Below, piece after piece: positions 34,940-46,900 of a stretch of DNA of 51,453 nt (position 1 is its first letter; each line of letters opens with the position of its first letter). The notes under the pieces are model-generated. The model was given only the letters and a program-made list of their open reading frames with translations, made no database searches and was not told the origin of the DNA. The DNA is from Verrucomicrobiota bacterium (GTDB taxonomy: Bacteria; Verrucomicrobiota; Verrucomicrobiia; Chthoniobacterales; SZAS-18), in NCBI GenBank assembly GCA_018240025.1, contig JAFEGM010000048.1, positions 35,222 to 86,674 on the forward strand, read 5' to 3'. Both the position numbers and the translations under genes were made by a program.

Positions 34940-37900
34940 ATGCGCCAGCACCCTTCCGCCCGCCGGCTCGCGGGCCTGATCCTTCGAACTTTTGCGTTCG
35001 CGTTTGGCGCCCTCGCTCTCTCCGCCGCGACCCCGGTCGTGACCCACGTCCTGCCGCCCAGCGGCAGCACCGCGGGCGGTACCGCCGTCACACTCGTGGG
35101 CAGCAACTTCACCGGGACCACGGCGGTCACTCTGGGCGGGGTGGCGGCCACCAGCGTGACGGTGGTCAACGACACGACGCTCAATGTGGTCACGGGCGCG
35201 CGCGCGGCGGGAACGGTCGACGCGGCGGTAACGAATCCGAGCGGCACGGGGACAGGCATCGCGGTGTACACGTACGGCGCGGCCAATTCCGCGGCGGGGG
35301 CGACCTGGACGGCGCGGCAGTCGAACCGCGGTTGGATCGCCGTGGCTTCGTCCGCGGACGGGCTGCGGCTGGCGGCGACCGCCACGAGCAACCAGCTCTA
35401 CATCTCGACCGACGGCGGAGTGACCTGGACGCCCCGCGAAAGCGCGCGGAACTGGGGCGGCATCGCCAGCTCGGCCGATGGTCTGAAGCTGGTCGCATGC
35501 GATAGCGGCGGCTTGATCTACACCTCGACCGACGGCGGCGTCTCCTGGACCGGCCGCGCCTTCCCGAGCAGCTGGGGCTGGATCGTTTCGTCGGCCGATG
35601 GGACGCGCCTGGCGGTGCTCAACAGCGGCGGGCAGATCTACACTTCGTCGGACTCCGGCGTGACCTGGACGCCGCGCGACAGCGCCCGCAATTGGAACGG
35701 GATGGCGTGTTCGGCCGACGGCCGTCGGCTGGTGGCGGTGGTGTACGGCGGGTTCATCTATCAATCGACCGACTTCGGCGTCACCTGGACTCCGCGCGAT
35801 TCCAGCCGCATCTGGATCCAGGCCGCGGCTTCGGCCGATGGCAGCAGTTTCACCGCCGTGACGAACGGCGGGCAGATTTACACCTCGACCGATGCCGGCG
35901 TGACCTGGACGCCGCGCGAGAGCAACCGGGCCTGGCTCTCCGTCACCTCCTCGGCCGACGGGGTGCGGCGGGCAGCCTTGGCCAATGGCGGGCAGATCTA
36001 CACTTCGACCGATTCCGGTGTCACCTGGACGCCCCGCGAGACGAATCGCAACTGGTACGCCATCACCTCCTCCGCCGACGGCTCGCGCCTGGCCGCGACC
36101 GTGAACGGCGGGCAGATCTACACCTCGAGCAGCGTCAGCCCGCCGACCGTGACGGGGATCGCGCCGACCTCAGGCTCGACCAACGGCGGCACCATGGTGA
36201 CGATCACCGGCACCGCCTTCACCGGCGCCACCGCCGTGACCATCGGCGGCGTGGCGGCCACGGCCGTGAACGTGGTCAACGACACCACGGTGACCGCCAC
36301 CAGCGGGCCGCGCGCGGCCGGGGTGGTCGATGTGGCCGTGACCACGCCGGGAGGCACGGGCACGGGCACCGGGCTCTACACGTATGTGGCGGCGACGCCC
36401 ACCGTGACGGGCATCGCGCCCACGAGCGGCTCGACCGCCGGCGGCACCGCTGTGACCATCAGCGGCACGAATTTCATCGGCGCCACCGGAGTGACCATCG
36501 GCGGCGTGGCCGCGAGCGGCGTCACGGTGGTAAATGCCACCACGATCACGGCCACCACCGGCCCGCGCGCAGCCGGCGTGGTCGATGTGGCCGTGACCAC
36601 GGCAGGGGGCACGGGCACGGGCACGGGGCTGTTCACCTATGTCACGCCTCCGCCCACGGTCACCGGCATCGCCCCGACCAGCGGCTCGACCGCAGGCGGC
36701 ACGGCCGTGACGATCACGGGCACGAGTTTCACCGGGGCCACCGGCGTGAGCATCGGCGGCGTGGCGGCCACGGGCGTGAATGTCGTCAACGCCACCACGA
36801 TCACCGCCACCACCGGCGCGCGGGCGGCAGGCACGGTCGATGTCGTCGTCACCACCCCCTCCGGCAGCGGCACGGGCACGGGCTTGTTCACCTATCAGGC
36901 GCCTCCGCCGACCGTGGCGGGCATCACGCCCAACAGCGGTCCGACCGCGGGCGGCACGGCGGTGACGATCACCGGCACGAATTTCACCGGCGCCACCGGC
37001 GTGAGCCTCGGCGGCGTGGCGGCCACGGGCGTCTCGGTCGTCAATGCCACCACGATCACCGCCACCACCGGGGCGCGGGCCGCGGGCACGGTCGATGTCG
37101 TCGTCACCACGCCCGCGGGCAGCGGCACGGGCACAGGGTTGTTCACCTACACGGCGCCGATGACGACCGTGACGGGCATCAGTCCCACCGGCGGTCCGAC
37201 GATCGGCGGCACAGCGGTGACGATCACGGGCACGAATTTCACCGGCGCGACCGCCGTGACCATCGGGGGCGTCGCCGCGACCGGTGTGACGGTCGTCAAT
37301 GCCACCACCATCACCGCCACGACTGGTGCGCGAGCGGCGGGCGCGTCCGACGTCGCCGTCACCACGTCGCTGGGCACGGGCACGGGCACGGGAATGTACC
37401 TTTATGTCGATCCCGGCGTGATTTGGGATCGACGCCTGGCCGCCGGCAATCGGAACTTTCGCGGCATCGCTTCCTCGGCCGACGGCAATTTGCTGGCCGC
37501 GTTGGGCAGCTCGACCCAGATCTACACGTCCAGCAACGGCGGATCGACCTGGACGGCGCGCAACAGTACGCGGAATTGGACCGGTGTGGCCGCTTCGTCC
37601 GACGGCACCAAGCTGGTGGCCTCCGTCGGTTCCGGCCAGTTGTACACCTCGACCGATTCCGGCGTGAACTGGACGGCGCGCGACAGCAATCGCGGTTGGA
37701 CCTCGGTCGCCTCCTCGTCCGATGGCGTGAAGCTGGTCGCGACCGTCACGACTGGCCAGATCTACACGTCCGCCAACTCCGGTGTTAGCTGGACGGCCCG
37801 CGACAGCAGTCGCGCCTGGAAGGCCGTGGCCTCTTCCTCGGATGGAGCAAAGTTGGTGGCGGCCGTCACCAACGGTCAGCTCTTCACCTCGACCGATTCC

Positions 37901-40900
37901 GGCGCGACCTGGACCGCGCGGGAATCCGCCCGCAATTGGACCGCGGTGGCATCCTCCGCCGACGGCGTGCGGCTCGTGGCCACGGTCAATGGCGGCCAGA
38001 TCTACACGTCCACGGACTCCGGCGTCACCTGGACGGCACGCGAGAGCAGCCGGGCTTGGAATGCGGTCACGTCATCGGCCAATGGCACGTTCCTCGTGGC
38101 GGGCGTCAACAATGGCCAGATCTACACTTCGTCCAATGCCGGCGTGAGCTGGACCGCGCGCGAAACCAACCGCACCTGGGTGGCGCTGACCTCATCGACC
38201 GACGGCACCCGGCTCGCCGCCTGTGGCAGCAATCTGGTCCGAACGTCGGTGCCGACGTTCACCACCACCCTCACCAACCTCAGCCCCGCGACCGGCGGCG
38301 TCACCGGCGGGCGGAGCGTGACCATCGTCGGCACAGGATTTGGCACCCCCCTGACGGTCAGCATCGGCGGGGTCCCTGCGACCGACGCCCAACTGGCCGA
38401 CTCCACCGCCATTACCTTCACCACCGCGAGCCGCGCGGCGGGACCGGTGAGTGTGCAGGTGAATGGAGTGCTCGGTTCCGTGACCTTGGGTAACGCCTAC
38501 ACTTATGTGCTGCCCACCATCACCTCGACCCTGCCGTCGAGCGGCTCGTCGGGCGGCGGCACTTCCATCTATATTTTTGGCAGCGATCTGCTCGGGATGA
38601 CGGGAGTCACTCTCGGCGGGGCACCCGTCACGGGTTTGTCCGTACAGTCGGACGGGTTGGCGCTCGCGGTGACTCCCGCGGGGGCACCGGGGGCGGCCGC
38701 CGCGGTGGGAATCACGCCGTTCGGCAATGGTCCGGCGGCTGCCGGTGTCTATACCTACCTCGCTCCCACCCTCAGCGCGGTGTCACCGGCCAGCGGAAAT
38801 TCGGCCGGAGGCGCCTACATCACCCTGACCGGCAGCTCGTTCTCGGGCGCGACCAGCGTCACCTTCGGCGGCACGTCGGCGAGCTTCGCGGTCGCCGACG
38901 ACAACACGATCGTCGCGCTCCTGCCGGCGCATGCGGCCGGCGTGGTCGACGTGGTCGTGGCCAACCCCAACGCGAGCGCCACCGCGAGCGGTGCCTTCCG
39001 TTACTTCGGCCTCACCCCCAGCGTGGCCGGCGTGCTGCCCGCCAGCGGCACCACCGCTGGCGGGACCCGCGTAACGCTGACGGGCTCCGGCTTCAGCGGC
39101 GCGACGACGGTGACCTTTGGCGGGGTGCCGGCCACGTCCGTCACCGTACTGCATGACGGGCTGCTGACCGCCGTGACCGGGGCGCACGCCGCCGGGCCGG
39201 TCGAGGTGGCGGTCACCACGGCCAGTGGCACGGCCACGGTCGGCGGGCTCTTCACCTATGCCTACGCCACCCCGCTGCCGCCGGCCGGGACGAACTGGAC
39301 CGCGCAGGCTGGCGCCGACTTCCGCGGTTGGGCGGGCATCGCCTCCTCGGCCGACGGTCGACGCCTGGCGGCGGTGGACGGCGTGGGCTTCATCTACATC
39401 TCGACCGATGCGGGCCTTACGTGGACTCCTCGAGAGACGTCCCGCTATTGGATTGGCATCGCCTCCTCGGCCGATGGCCAGCGCCTGGTCGCAGTCGTGG
39501 ACAATGGCACGATCGTCGTCTCCTCCGACGGTGGCGTCTCGTGGCAGGTGCGGACGGTCAGCGGGACGTTGAGCGGGGTGGCATCTTCGGCCGACGGCAG
39601 CCGTCTGGCGGTGGCCAGCACGCAGGGAGTCCATGTCTCCAGCGACGGAGGGGACAGCTGGAGTCAGCGGCAGGCTGAACGCCCGTTCAAGGCCGTGGCG
39701 AGTTCGGCCGACGGGCTGCGTCTGCTGGCGGCGTCGAATTTCGGCCAGCTTTACGTCTCGACCGACGGGGGCGCGAGCTGGACCGCGCGGGAAAGCGTCC
39801 GCCAATGGTTTTCCGTGGCCTCTTCGGCCGATGGCACCCGCCTGGTCGCCGTGGAGACCGGCGGCCTGGTGTACACTTCCAGCGATGCCGGAGTGAGCTG
39901 GACCCCGCGGGACAGTGTGCGCAATTGGTACTCCGTCGCCTCCTCAGCGGACGGAATGAGGCTCATCGCGGGCGTTTATGGCGACCGGCTCTATACTTCG
40001 GCCGACGGCGGAGCCACCTGGGCTCCGCGCACCGGAGCGGCCAGCGCCGCCTGGACCGGGGTGGCCTCGTCGGCCAGCGGCACGCGACTCGCGGCCTGTT
40101 CTTCCGGCTACGTCTGGACTTCGTCATCCGAGGGCGCCGTCGTGACCGCCGTCACCCCGGCCGCCGGTGGCACCGAGGGCGGCACGACCATCACCATCAC
40201 CGGGACCGACCTCTCAGGCACCACCGCGGTCAGCCTGGGCGGGGTGGCCGCGACGGACGTGGTGAATATCAGCGACAACATCATCACCGCGACCACCGGC
40301 GCCCGGGCTGCTGGCCTGGTCGATGTCACTCTCACCACGCCGAATGGCACGTTCCCGACGCCCGGGCTCTTTACCTACGTCGCACCGACGGTCGCCGTTA
40401 CCGGGGTCGTGCCGGGTCGTGGTGCGACCGCCGGCGGCGAAACCGTGTATCTGACCGGCAGCGGGCTGACCGGCGTCACGAGCGTCGCGCTCGGGGAGGT
40501 GCCCGCCACCTCGGTGACCGTGCTGAGTGACAGCCTCGTCCGCGCGGTCACGGGTCCGCGGTCCGCCGGTCTGGTCGATGCGGTCGTGACTTCGCCGAGT
40601 GGCTCGGCGACCGGGGTCGGGCTCTTCACCTATGGCGTGCTCGCCGTGCCGGGCGGCCAGGCTTGGGTAAATCGAGACTTCGACGCTGGCTCGAACTGGT
40701 TCACCATCGCGTCCTCCGCCGACGGCGCGCGCCTGGTGGCTGCGGCTTACCTCGGGCGGATCGCGACCTCGGCGGATCGCGGTGCCACCTGGACCTATCG
40801 CACCGGGCCGGCCGCGTGGTACTCGGTGGCCTCCTCGGCGGACGGCCGCCGGCTGGTCGCGCTGGTCAACCAGGGGTTCATTTATACCTCGGACGACTTC

Positions 40901-43900
40901 GGCCTCACCTGGACCCAGCGGGAGAATGCCCGCAACTGGCAGCGCGTGACTTCCTCGGCCGACGGCCAGCGCCTCCTGGCTGTGGAATACGGCGGGCGGG
41001 TGTTCGTCTCCACCAACGCGGGAGTGAACTGGGCGGCCCGCGAAAGCAGCCGCACCTGGAGCAGTGTGGCGTCTTCGGCGGATGGCCAGCGTCTGGCCGC
41101 TTCGGTGGTCGGCGGCCAGATCTACACCTCGACCGACGGCGGCAATACCTGGACACCGCGCGAGTCGAATCGGGCCTGGGCCTACCTCGCTTCCTCGGCC
41201 GACGGGCAGCGTCTGGTGGCGGCGGTCAACGGCGGGCAGCTCTACACGTCGACCGATGCCGGCGTGACGTGGACCCCGCGTGAGAACAATCGCAGCTGGT
41301 TTGCCGTGGCGTCCTCGGGCGATGGCCAGCGCCTGGCCGCCACGGTGGACGGCGGGCAGATCTACACGTCGACCGATGCTGGTGTGACCTGGACCGCGCG
41401 GGCCGGCAACGCCGCCTGGCGCGAAATCGCGAGTTCGCTCGACGGCGGGCGGCTGGCGGCGGTGACCTACGGTGGCACGATCTGGACCTCGAACGGCGAC
41501 CCGGCCGTGGTCACGCAAGTCCAGCCGGCCAGCGGCTCGGTCCTGGGGGGCACCTTCGTCACCATCACGGGCACGAACCTGCTCGCCACCACGGGGGTGT
41601 CGTTCGGCGGGGTGCCGGCCGCGAGCTTCCTGGTCGGCGACGACACCGCCCTGACCGCCATCACCCCGGCCCACAGCGCGGGGGTGGTCGATGTCGCAGT
41701 GGCCGCCAGCGGCGGCAGCCCGACGGTCGGCGCGGGCCTGTTCACCTACGTCGCCGAGTCGCCGCAGATCAGCGCGATCCTGCCCGCCGGCGGCAGCACG
41801 GCGGGCGGCACGGCCGTGACCATCACCGGCCGCGCTCTGACCGGGGCCACCGGCGTGAGTCTGGGCGGAGTTCCCGTCACCGGGCTGACAGTCGTGAGCG
41901 ATACCATGCTCACCGGCCTCAGCGGTCCGCGCGCGGCGGGGTTGGTCGATGTGACGGTCACGGCGCCCGCTGGCTCCGCCACCGGGACGGGACTCTACAC
42001 CTACGGCGCATCGACCCTGGCCGCGGGGGTGGGCTGGACCCCGGCCACTGCGGCCGGCGAGCGGACCTGGAGCAGCGTCGCTTCGTCGGCCGACGGCACC
42101 CGGCTGATCGCCGCCGCCAATGGCGGCCGTCTGTACATCTCCGCCGATGCGGGCTCGACCTGGACACCGCGCGAGAGCGACCGGAACTGGACGTGGGTCG
42201 CCTCCTCGGCGGACGGCACGAAGCTGGTGGCCGCAGTCTCGGCCGGGCAGATCTACACCTCGGCTGACGCCGGCCTGACCTGGACTCCGCGGGAGACCAA
42301 TCGCAATTGGCAGCAGGTGGCGTCCTCGGCGGACGGCACCATTCTGGCCGCGGTAGTGGGCGGTGGCCGCATCTACCTCTCGATCGACTCCGGCGCGTCC
42401 TGGCAGGCGCACGAGCTGGCGCGGAACTGGTCCGGCATCGCAGCCTCGGCCGACGGCCGGCGACTCGCCGCCACGGTCAATGGCGGGCAGATTTACACGT
42501 CGAACGACGCTGGCGCGAGCTGGACCCCGCGGGAGAGTACGCGGGCCTGGAATGCGGTCGCTTCGTCGGCCGACGGTGCGCGCCTCGCGGCGTTGGTGGA
42601 CGGCGGGCAGATCTACGTTTCGAGCGACTTCGGCGTCACCTGGACGGCCCGGGCGACGTCCCGCGCCTGGCGGAGCCTTGCTTCCAGCGCGGACGGGCAG
42701 CGTCTGGCGGCCACGGTCGATGGCGGACGCATCTACGTCTCCAACGACGCGGGCGTGTCCTGGACCGCCACCGAGAGCGAGCGCCCTTGGCGCGGCATCG
42801 CCACTTCGGCCAACGGCTCGCAGCTGGTGGCCGTCGCCAATCCCGGCGGCGTCTGGATTTCGCGCGGCGGCCAGCTGGTGGTCGATGCCGTGCTGCCGCC
42901 GTTTGGCGATACCGCGGGCGGCACCTCCGTGGTGGTCGCCGGTGCCGGGTTCACGGGCGCCACGGGAGTGTCCTTCGGTGGAGTTCCGGCCACCTCGGTC
43001 AATGTGCTGAGCGACGGCGCCCTCCGGGCGGTGACCGGGGCGCGGGCCGCCGGTCTGGTGGATGTGACGGTGACCACGCCGACGGGCTCGGGAGCACGCG
43101 CCGGGGCCTTCACCTACGGCCCGGCTCGGCCGCCCGGGGGCGTCGTCTGGGTGAACCGGCCGGCGGCATCCGTCAGCGGCAATGGCTGGCGCGGGCTGGC
43201 CTCGTCGGCTGACGGTCTGCGCCTCGTGGCAGTGCGGGAGGGTGACTTCTCGGGCAACGGCGTCGCCCTGTCGGCCAATGGCGGTCACACCTGGCAGCAC
43301 CTGGCCGATGGCGCGGGCGGATTGCCGGCCGGGGTGTACGTCAATGCCGCCTCCTCGGCGGACGGTCAGCGCCTGGCCGTCGCCCTGCAGGGCGGCCAGA
43401 TTTACACCTCCCTGGACGCCGGCGCTTCGTGGCAAGCCCGAGCGAGCGCGCGCAACTGGGTGGACATCGCCTGCTCCACCGACGGTCGCCGTCTGGTGGC
43501 GCTGGCGAACGGCGATTTCATCTACACCTCGAGCGACGGAGGCGAGACCTGGACGCCGCGGGACGCGGCGCGGGGCTGGCAGTCCGTCGGTTCCTCGGCG
43601 GACGGTCAGCGGCTGGTGGCCACCGACTACGGCGGGCGCATCTACACTTCGACCGATGCCGGCGCGTCGTGGACGCCGCGGGCCTTCGACACCCTCTGGG
43701 CCGACGTGGCCACGTCGGCCGATGGCCTGCGGCTGGTGGCCGCGGTCCGAGGCGAATTCCTCTACACTTCGAGCGATGGCGGCGTGAGCTGGACCCCCAG
43801 GGAGTCCTCCCGGATTTGGACCTCGGTCACCTCCTCGGCCGACGGTCAACGGCTCGCGGCGGTGGCGCAGAACGAATTCGTCTACGTTTCCTCCGACGGC

Positions 43901-46900
43901 GGCGTGACCTGGACTCCGCGTGGGCCCCAGGCCTACTGGACGACCATCGCGTCGTCAGCCGATGGCAGCCGGCTGGCGGCCGGGACTTTGGAATTTTCGA
44001 ATTTTGGACGCATCTGGACCTCGAGTACGAATCCTCCCGTCGTGGCCAGCGTAACGCCCGCCGTCGGCGCGCTCGTGGGCGGCACCAGCGTCACGATTTC
44101 CGGCTCCGACTTCACCGGCGCCACGTCCGCGACCTTGGGCGGAGTGCCGCTGACCTCGCTGACCGTGGTGGACGATGCGACCATCACCGGCGTCACCGGC
44201 GCGCGGGCGGCGGGAGTCGTCGATGTGACCGTGACCGCGACGAACGGCACCGCCACCGGCCTGGCGCTCTACACCTATTCGGACCTCGCCCCCATCGTCT
44301 CGTCGGTCACTCCGGCCACCGGCTGGGCGGGCGGCGGCACGCGGGTGCGGGTCACCGGCAGCCGCCTGAGCGGCACGACTTCGCTGACGCTCGGTGGCGT
44401 GGCGGCGACGAACCTCACGGTCGTGAATGACACCACCCTCTTGGCCACGACCGGCGCGCGCGCGGCTGGGACGGTCGATGTCACGGCGGTGACTCCGTCG
44501 GGCACCGGGACGGGCCTCGGACTCTTCACTTACGCGGCCAGTCTGCCGCCCGTGGTGGGTGCGGTCAGCCCCGCGGAAGGACCTGCCGCCGGCGGCACCC
44601 GCCTTCGCGTGACGGGTAGTGCCCTGAGCGGCGTAACCGGGGTCAGTGTCGGCGGAGTCGCCGCCACTGCCGTCACGGTTTTGGACGATGCAACGCTGGA
44701 AGCGACCACCGGCGCGCGCGCGGCCGGTACGGTGGACGTCGTGGTCACGGCCCCGAACGGCTCGGGCACCGGCACAGGGCTCTTCACCTACCGCACGGCG
44801 GCGTTGCTCAGCGTCCTGCCGGCGAACGGTCCGCCCAGCGGCGGGACGAACGTCGTGGTGACCGGCTACGGCCTTTCGGGCACCACCGGCGTGACGATCG
44901 GCGGCGTCCCGGCCACGGGCGTGACCGTCCTCAGCGATGGCGCCATTTCGCTGGTGACCGGCCCGCGCGCGGCGGGAGTCGTGGACCTCGTGGCGAGCGG
45001 ACCCTACGGCACCCTTACCCGCACGGCCGCCTTCACCTACAGCGTCGCGCCGGGGCTGCCCGGCGTGAACTGGACACCCAGGCCGAGCGCCGGGAGCGGG
45101 CTGGCGATGTCGGCCGATGGCACCCGCCTGACGGCGATCGCCTTCGGCGACCGCATTTACACGTCTCCCGATTTCGGCCTCACCTGGACGGCGCGGGAGA
45201 GCGCGCGCAGCTGGCGGGGCGTCGCCTCGTCCGCCGACGGCAGCCGCCTGGTGGCCGTCGCCCAGGGATCCTTCATTTTCGTCTCCACCGATGCCGGCGT
45301 GACCTGGACGCCGCGCGAGTCGGCGCGGGCCTGGTTTTCCGTGGCCTCGTCCGCGGACGGTTTCAGGCTGGTGGCGGCCGACTACGGCGGTCAGCTCTAC
45401 ACCTCGACCAACGGAGGCGTGACCTGGACCGCAAGGGAGAGCAATCGCTACTGGTCCTCCGTGGCCTCCTCGGCCGATGGAATGCGCCTGGTTGCGACCG
45501 AATACACGGGCCAGATCTACACCTCCACGGACGGCGGCGTGACCTGGACCCCGCGCGAGAGCAACCGCTATTGGATTGGCGTGACCTCTTCCGCAGACGG
45601 GATGCGCCTGGCCGCGGTCGTGCTCCTTGGCGGGCAAGTTTACGTCTCGACCGACGCGGGCGTGACGTGGACGCCGCGACAGTCCCAACGAGACTGGACC
45701 TCCATTGCCTCCTCGGCGGACGGACGCACGCTGCTCGCCGCACCCTCGGGCGGTCAGCTGCAACTCTCCTTCGACGGCGGCGTCACCTGGACCGCCCGGG
45801 CCCCGAGCCTGAATTGGAGCAGCACCGCGGTCTCCGCCGACGGACGCCGTCTGGGGGCGACCTCCGATCAGGTTTGGACCTCTGAGGCGCTCTTCCCCGC
45901 GCTCACCTCGCTGACGCCCGGGAGCGGCCGGACCAGCGGGCGCGACCTCGTCACGCTGACCGGCAGCGGTTTGACGGATGCGACCGGCGTGACTTTCGAC
46001 GGCGTGGCTGGCACGGAGTTCGCCGTGGTCAACGATACGACCGTGACCGTCCGCACCCCCGCGCACGCGGCGGGCGTGGTCGATGTGGCCCTCGTCTCGC
46101 CTTACGGCAGCCCGAGCCTGGCAGGTGCCTTCACCTACGTGGCGCCCGCACCCGCGGCGGGCGGCAGCTGGACCGAGCGCACCTCGTCCGGCACCCGGGC
46201 CTGGAGCGCGCTGGTTTCGTCCACCGATGGACTGCGCCTGACCGCCGCCGAGGAGTTCGGCCGCCTCTACACTTCGGCCGACGGCGGCGGAACTTGGACC
46301 GCCCGCGAAGGCAACCGCGACTGGACCGCGCTGGCCACTTCGGCCAACGGCACCCGCCTGCTGGCGACGGCCGCGTATCAGCAGCTCTACGTCTCGAGCG
46401 ATGCGGGCGTCAGCTGGACCGCGCGGGAATTGGCGCGTGTCTGGACGGCCGCGGCCTCGTCGGCCGACGGCCTCAAGCTCGCGGCCGCCGCGCAGGGTTC
46501 GTCCATCTTCGTCTCCGCCGATGGCGGGCTCAGCTGGACGGCCCGGGAGAGCGCGCGCAACTGGTCCGGCCTGGCCTCCTCGGCCGACGGCACGCGCCTG
46601 GCCGCGGTCGTGAACGGCGGCCAGATCTACGTCTCCGCCGACAGCGGCGCGACCTGGAGCGCGCGCGAATCGAACCGCGCCTGGCGGGCCATTGCCGCCT
46701 CGGCCGATGGCCTCGTGCTGGTCGCCGCGGTCGCGGGCGGCCAGCTCTACGTCTCGCTCGATGCCGGCACGACCTGGACCGCCCGCGAGTCGAATCGGGC
46801 CTGGTCGTCGGTGGCCGCCTCCAGCGTCGGCGACCGCCTCCTTGCGACCGTCGACGGCGGGCAGATCTACACTTCGGCCGACTTCGGCGGCACGTGGACG

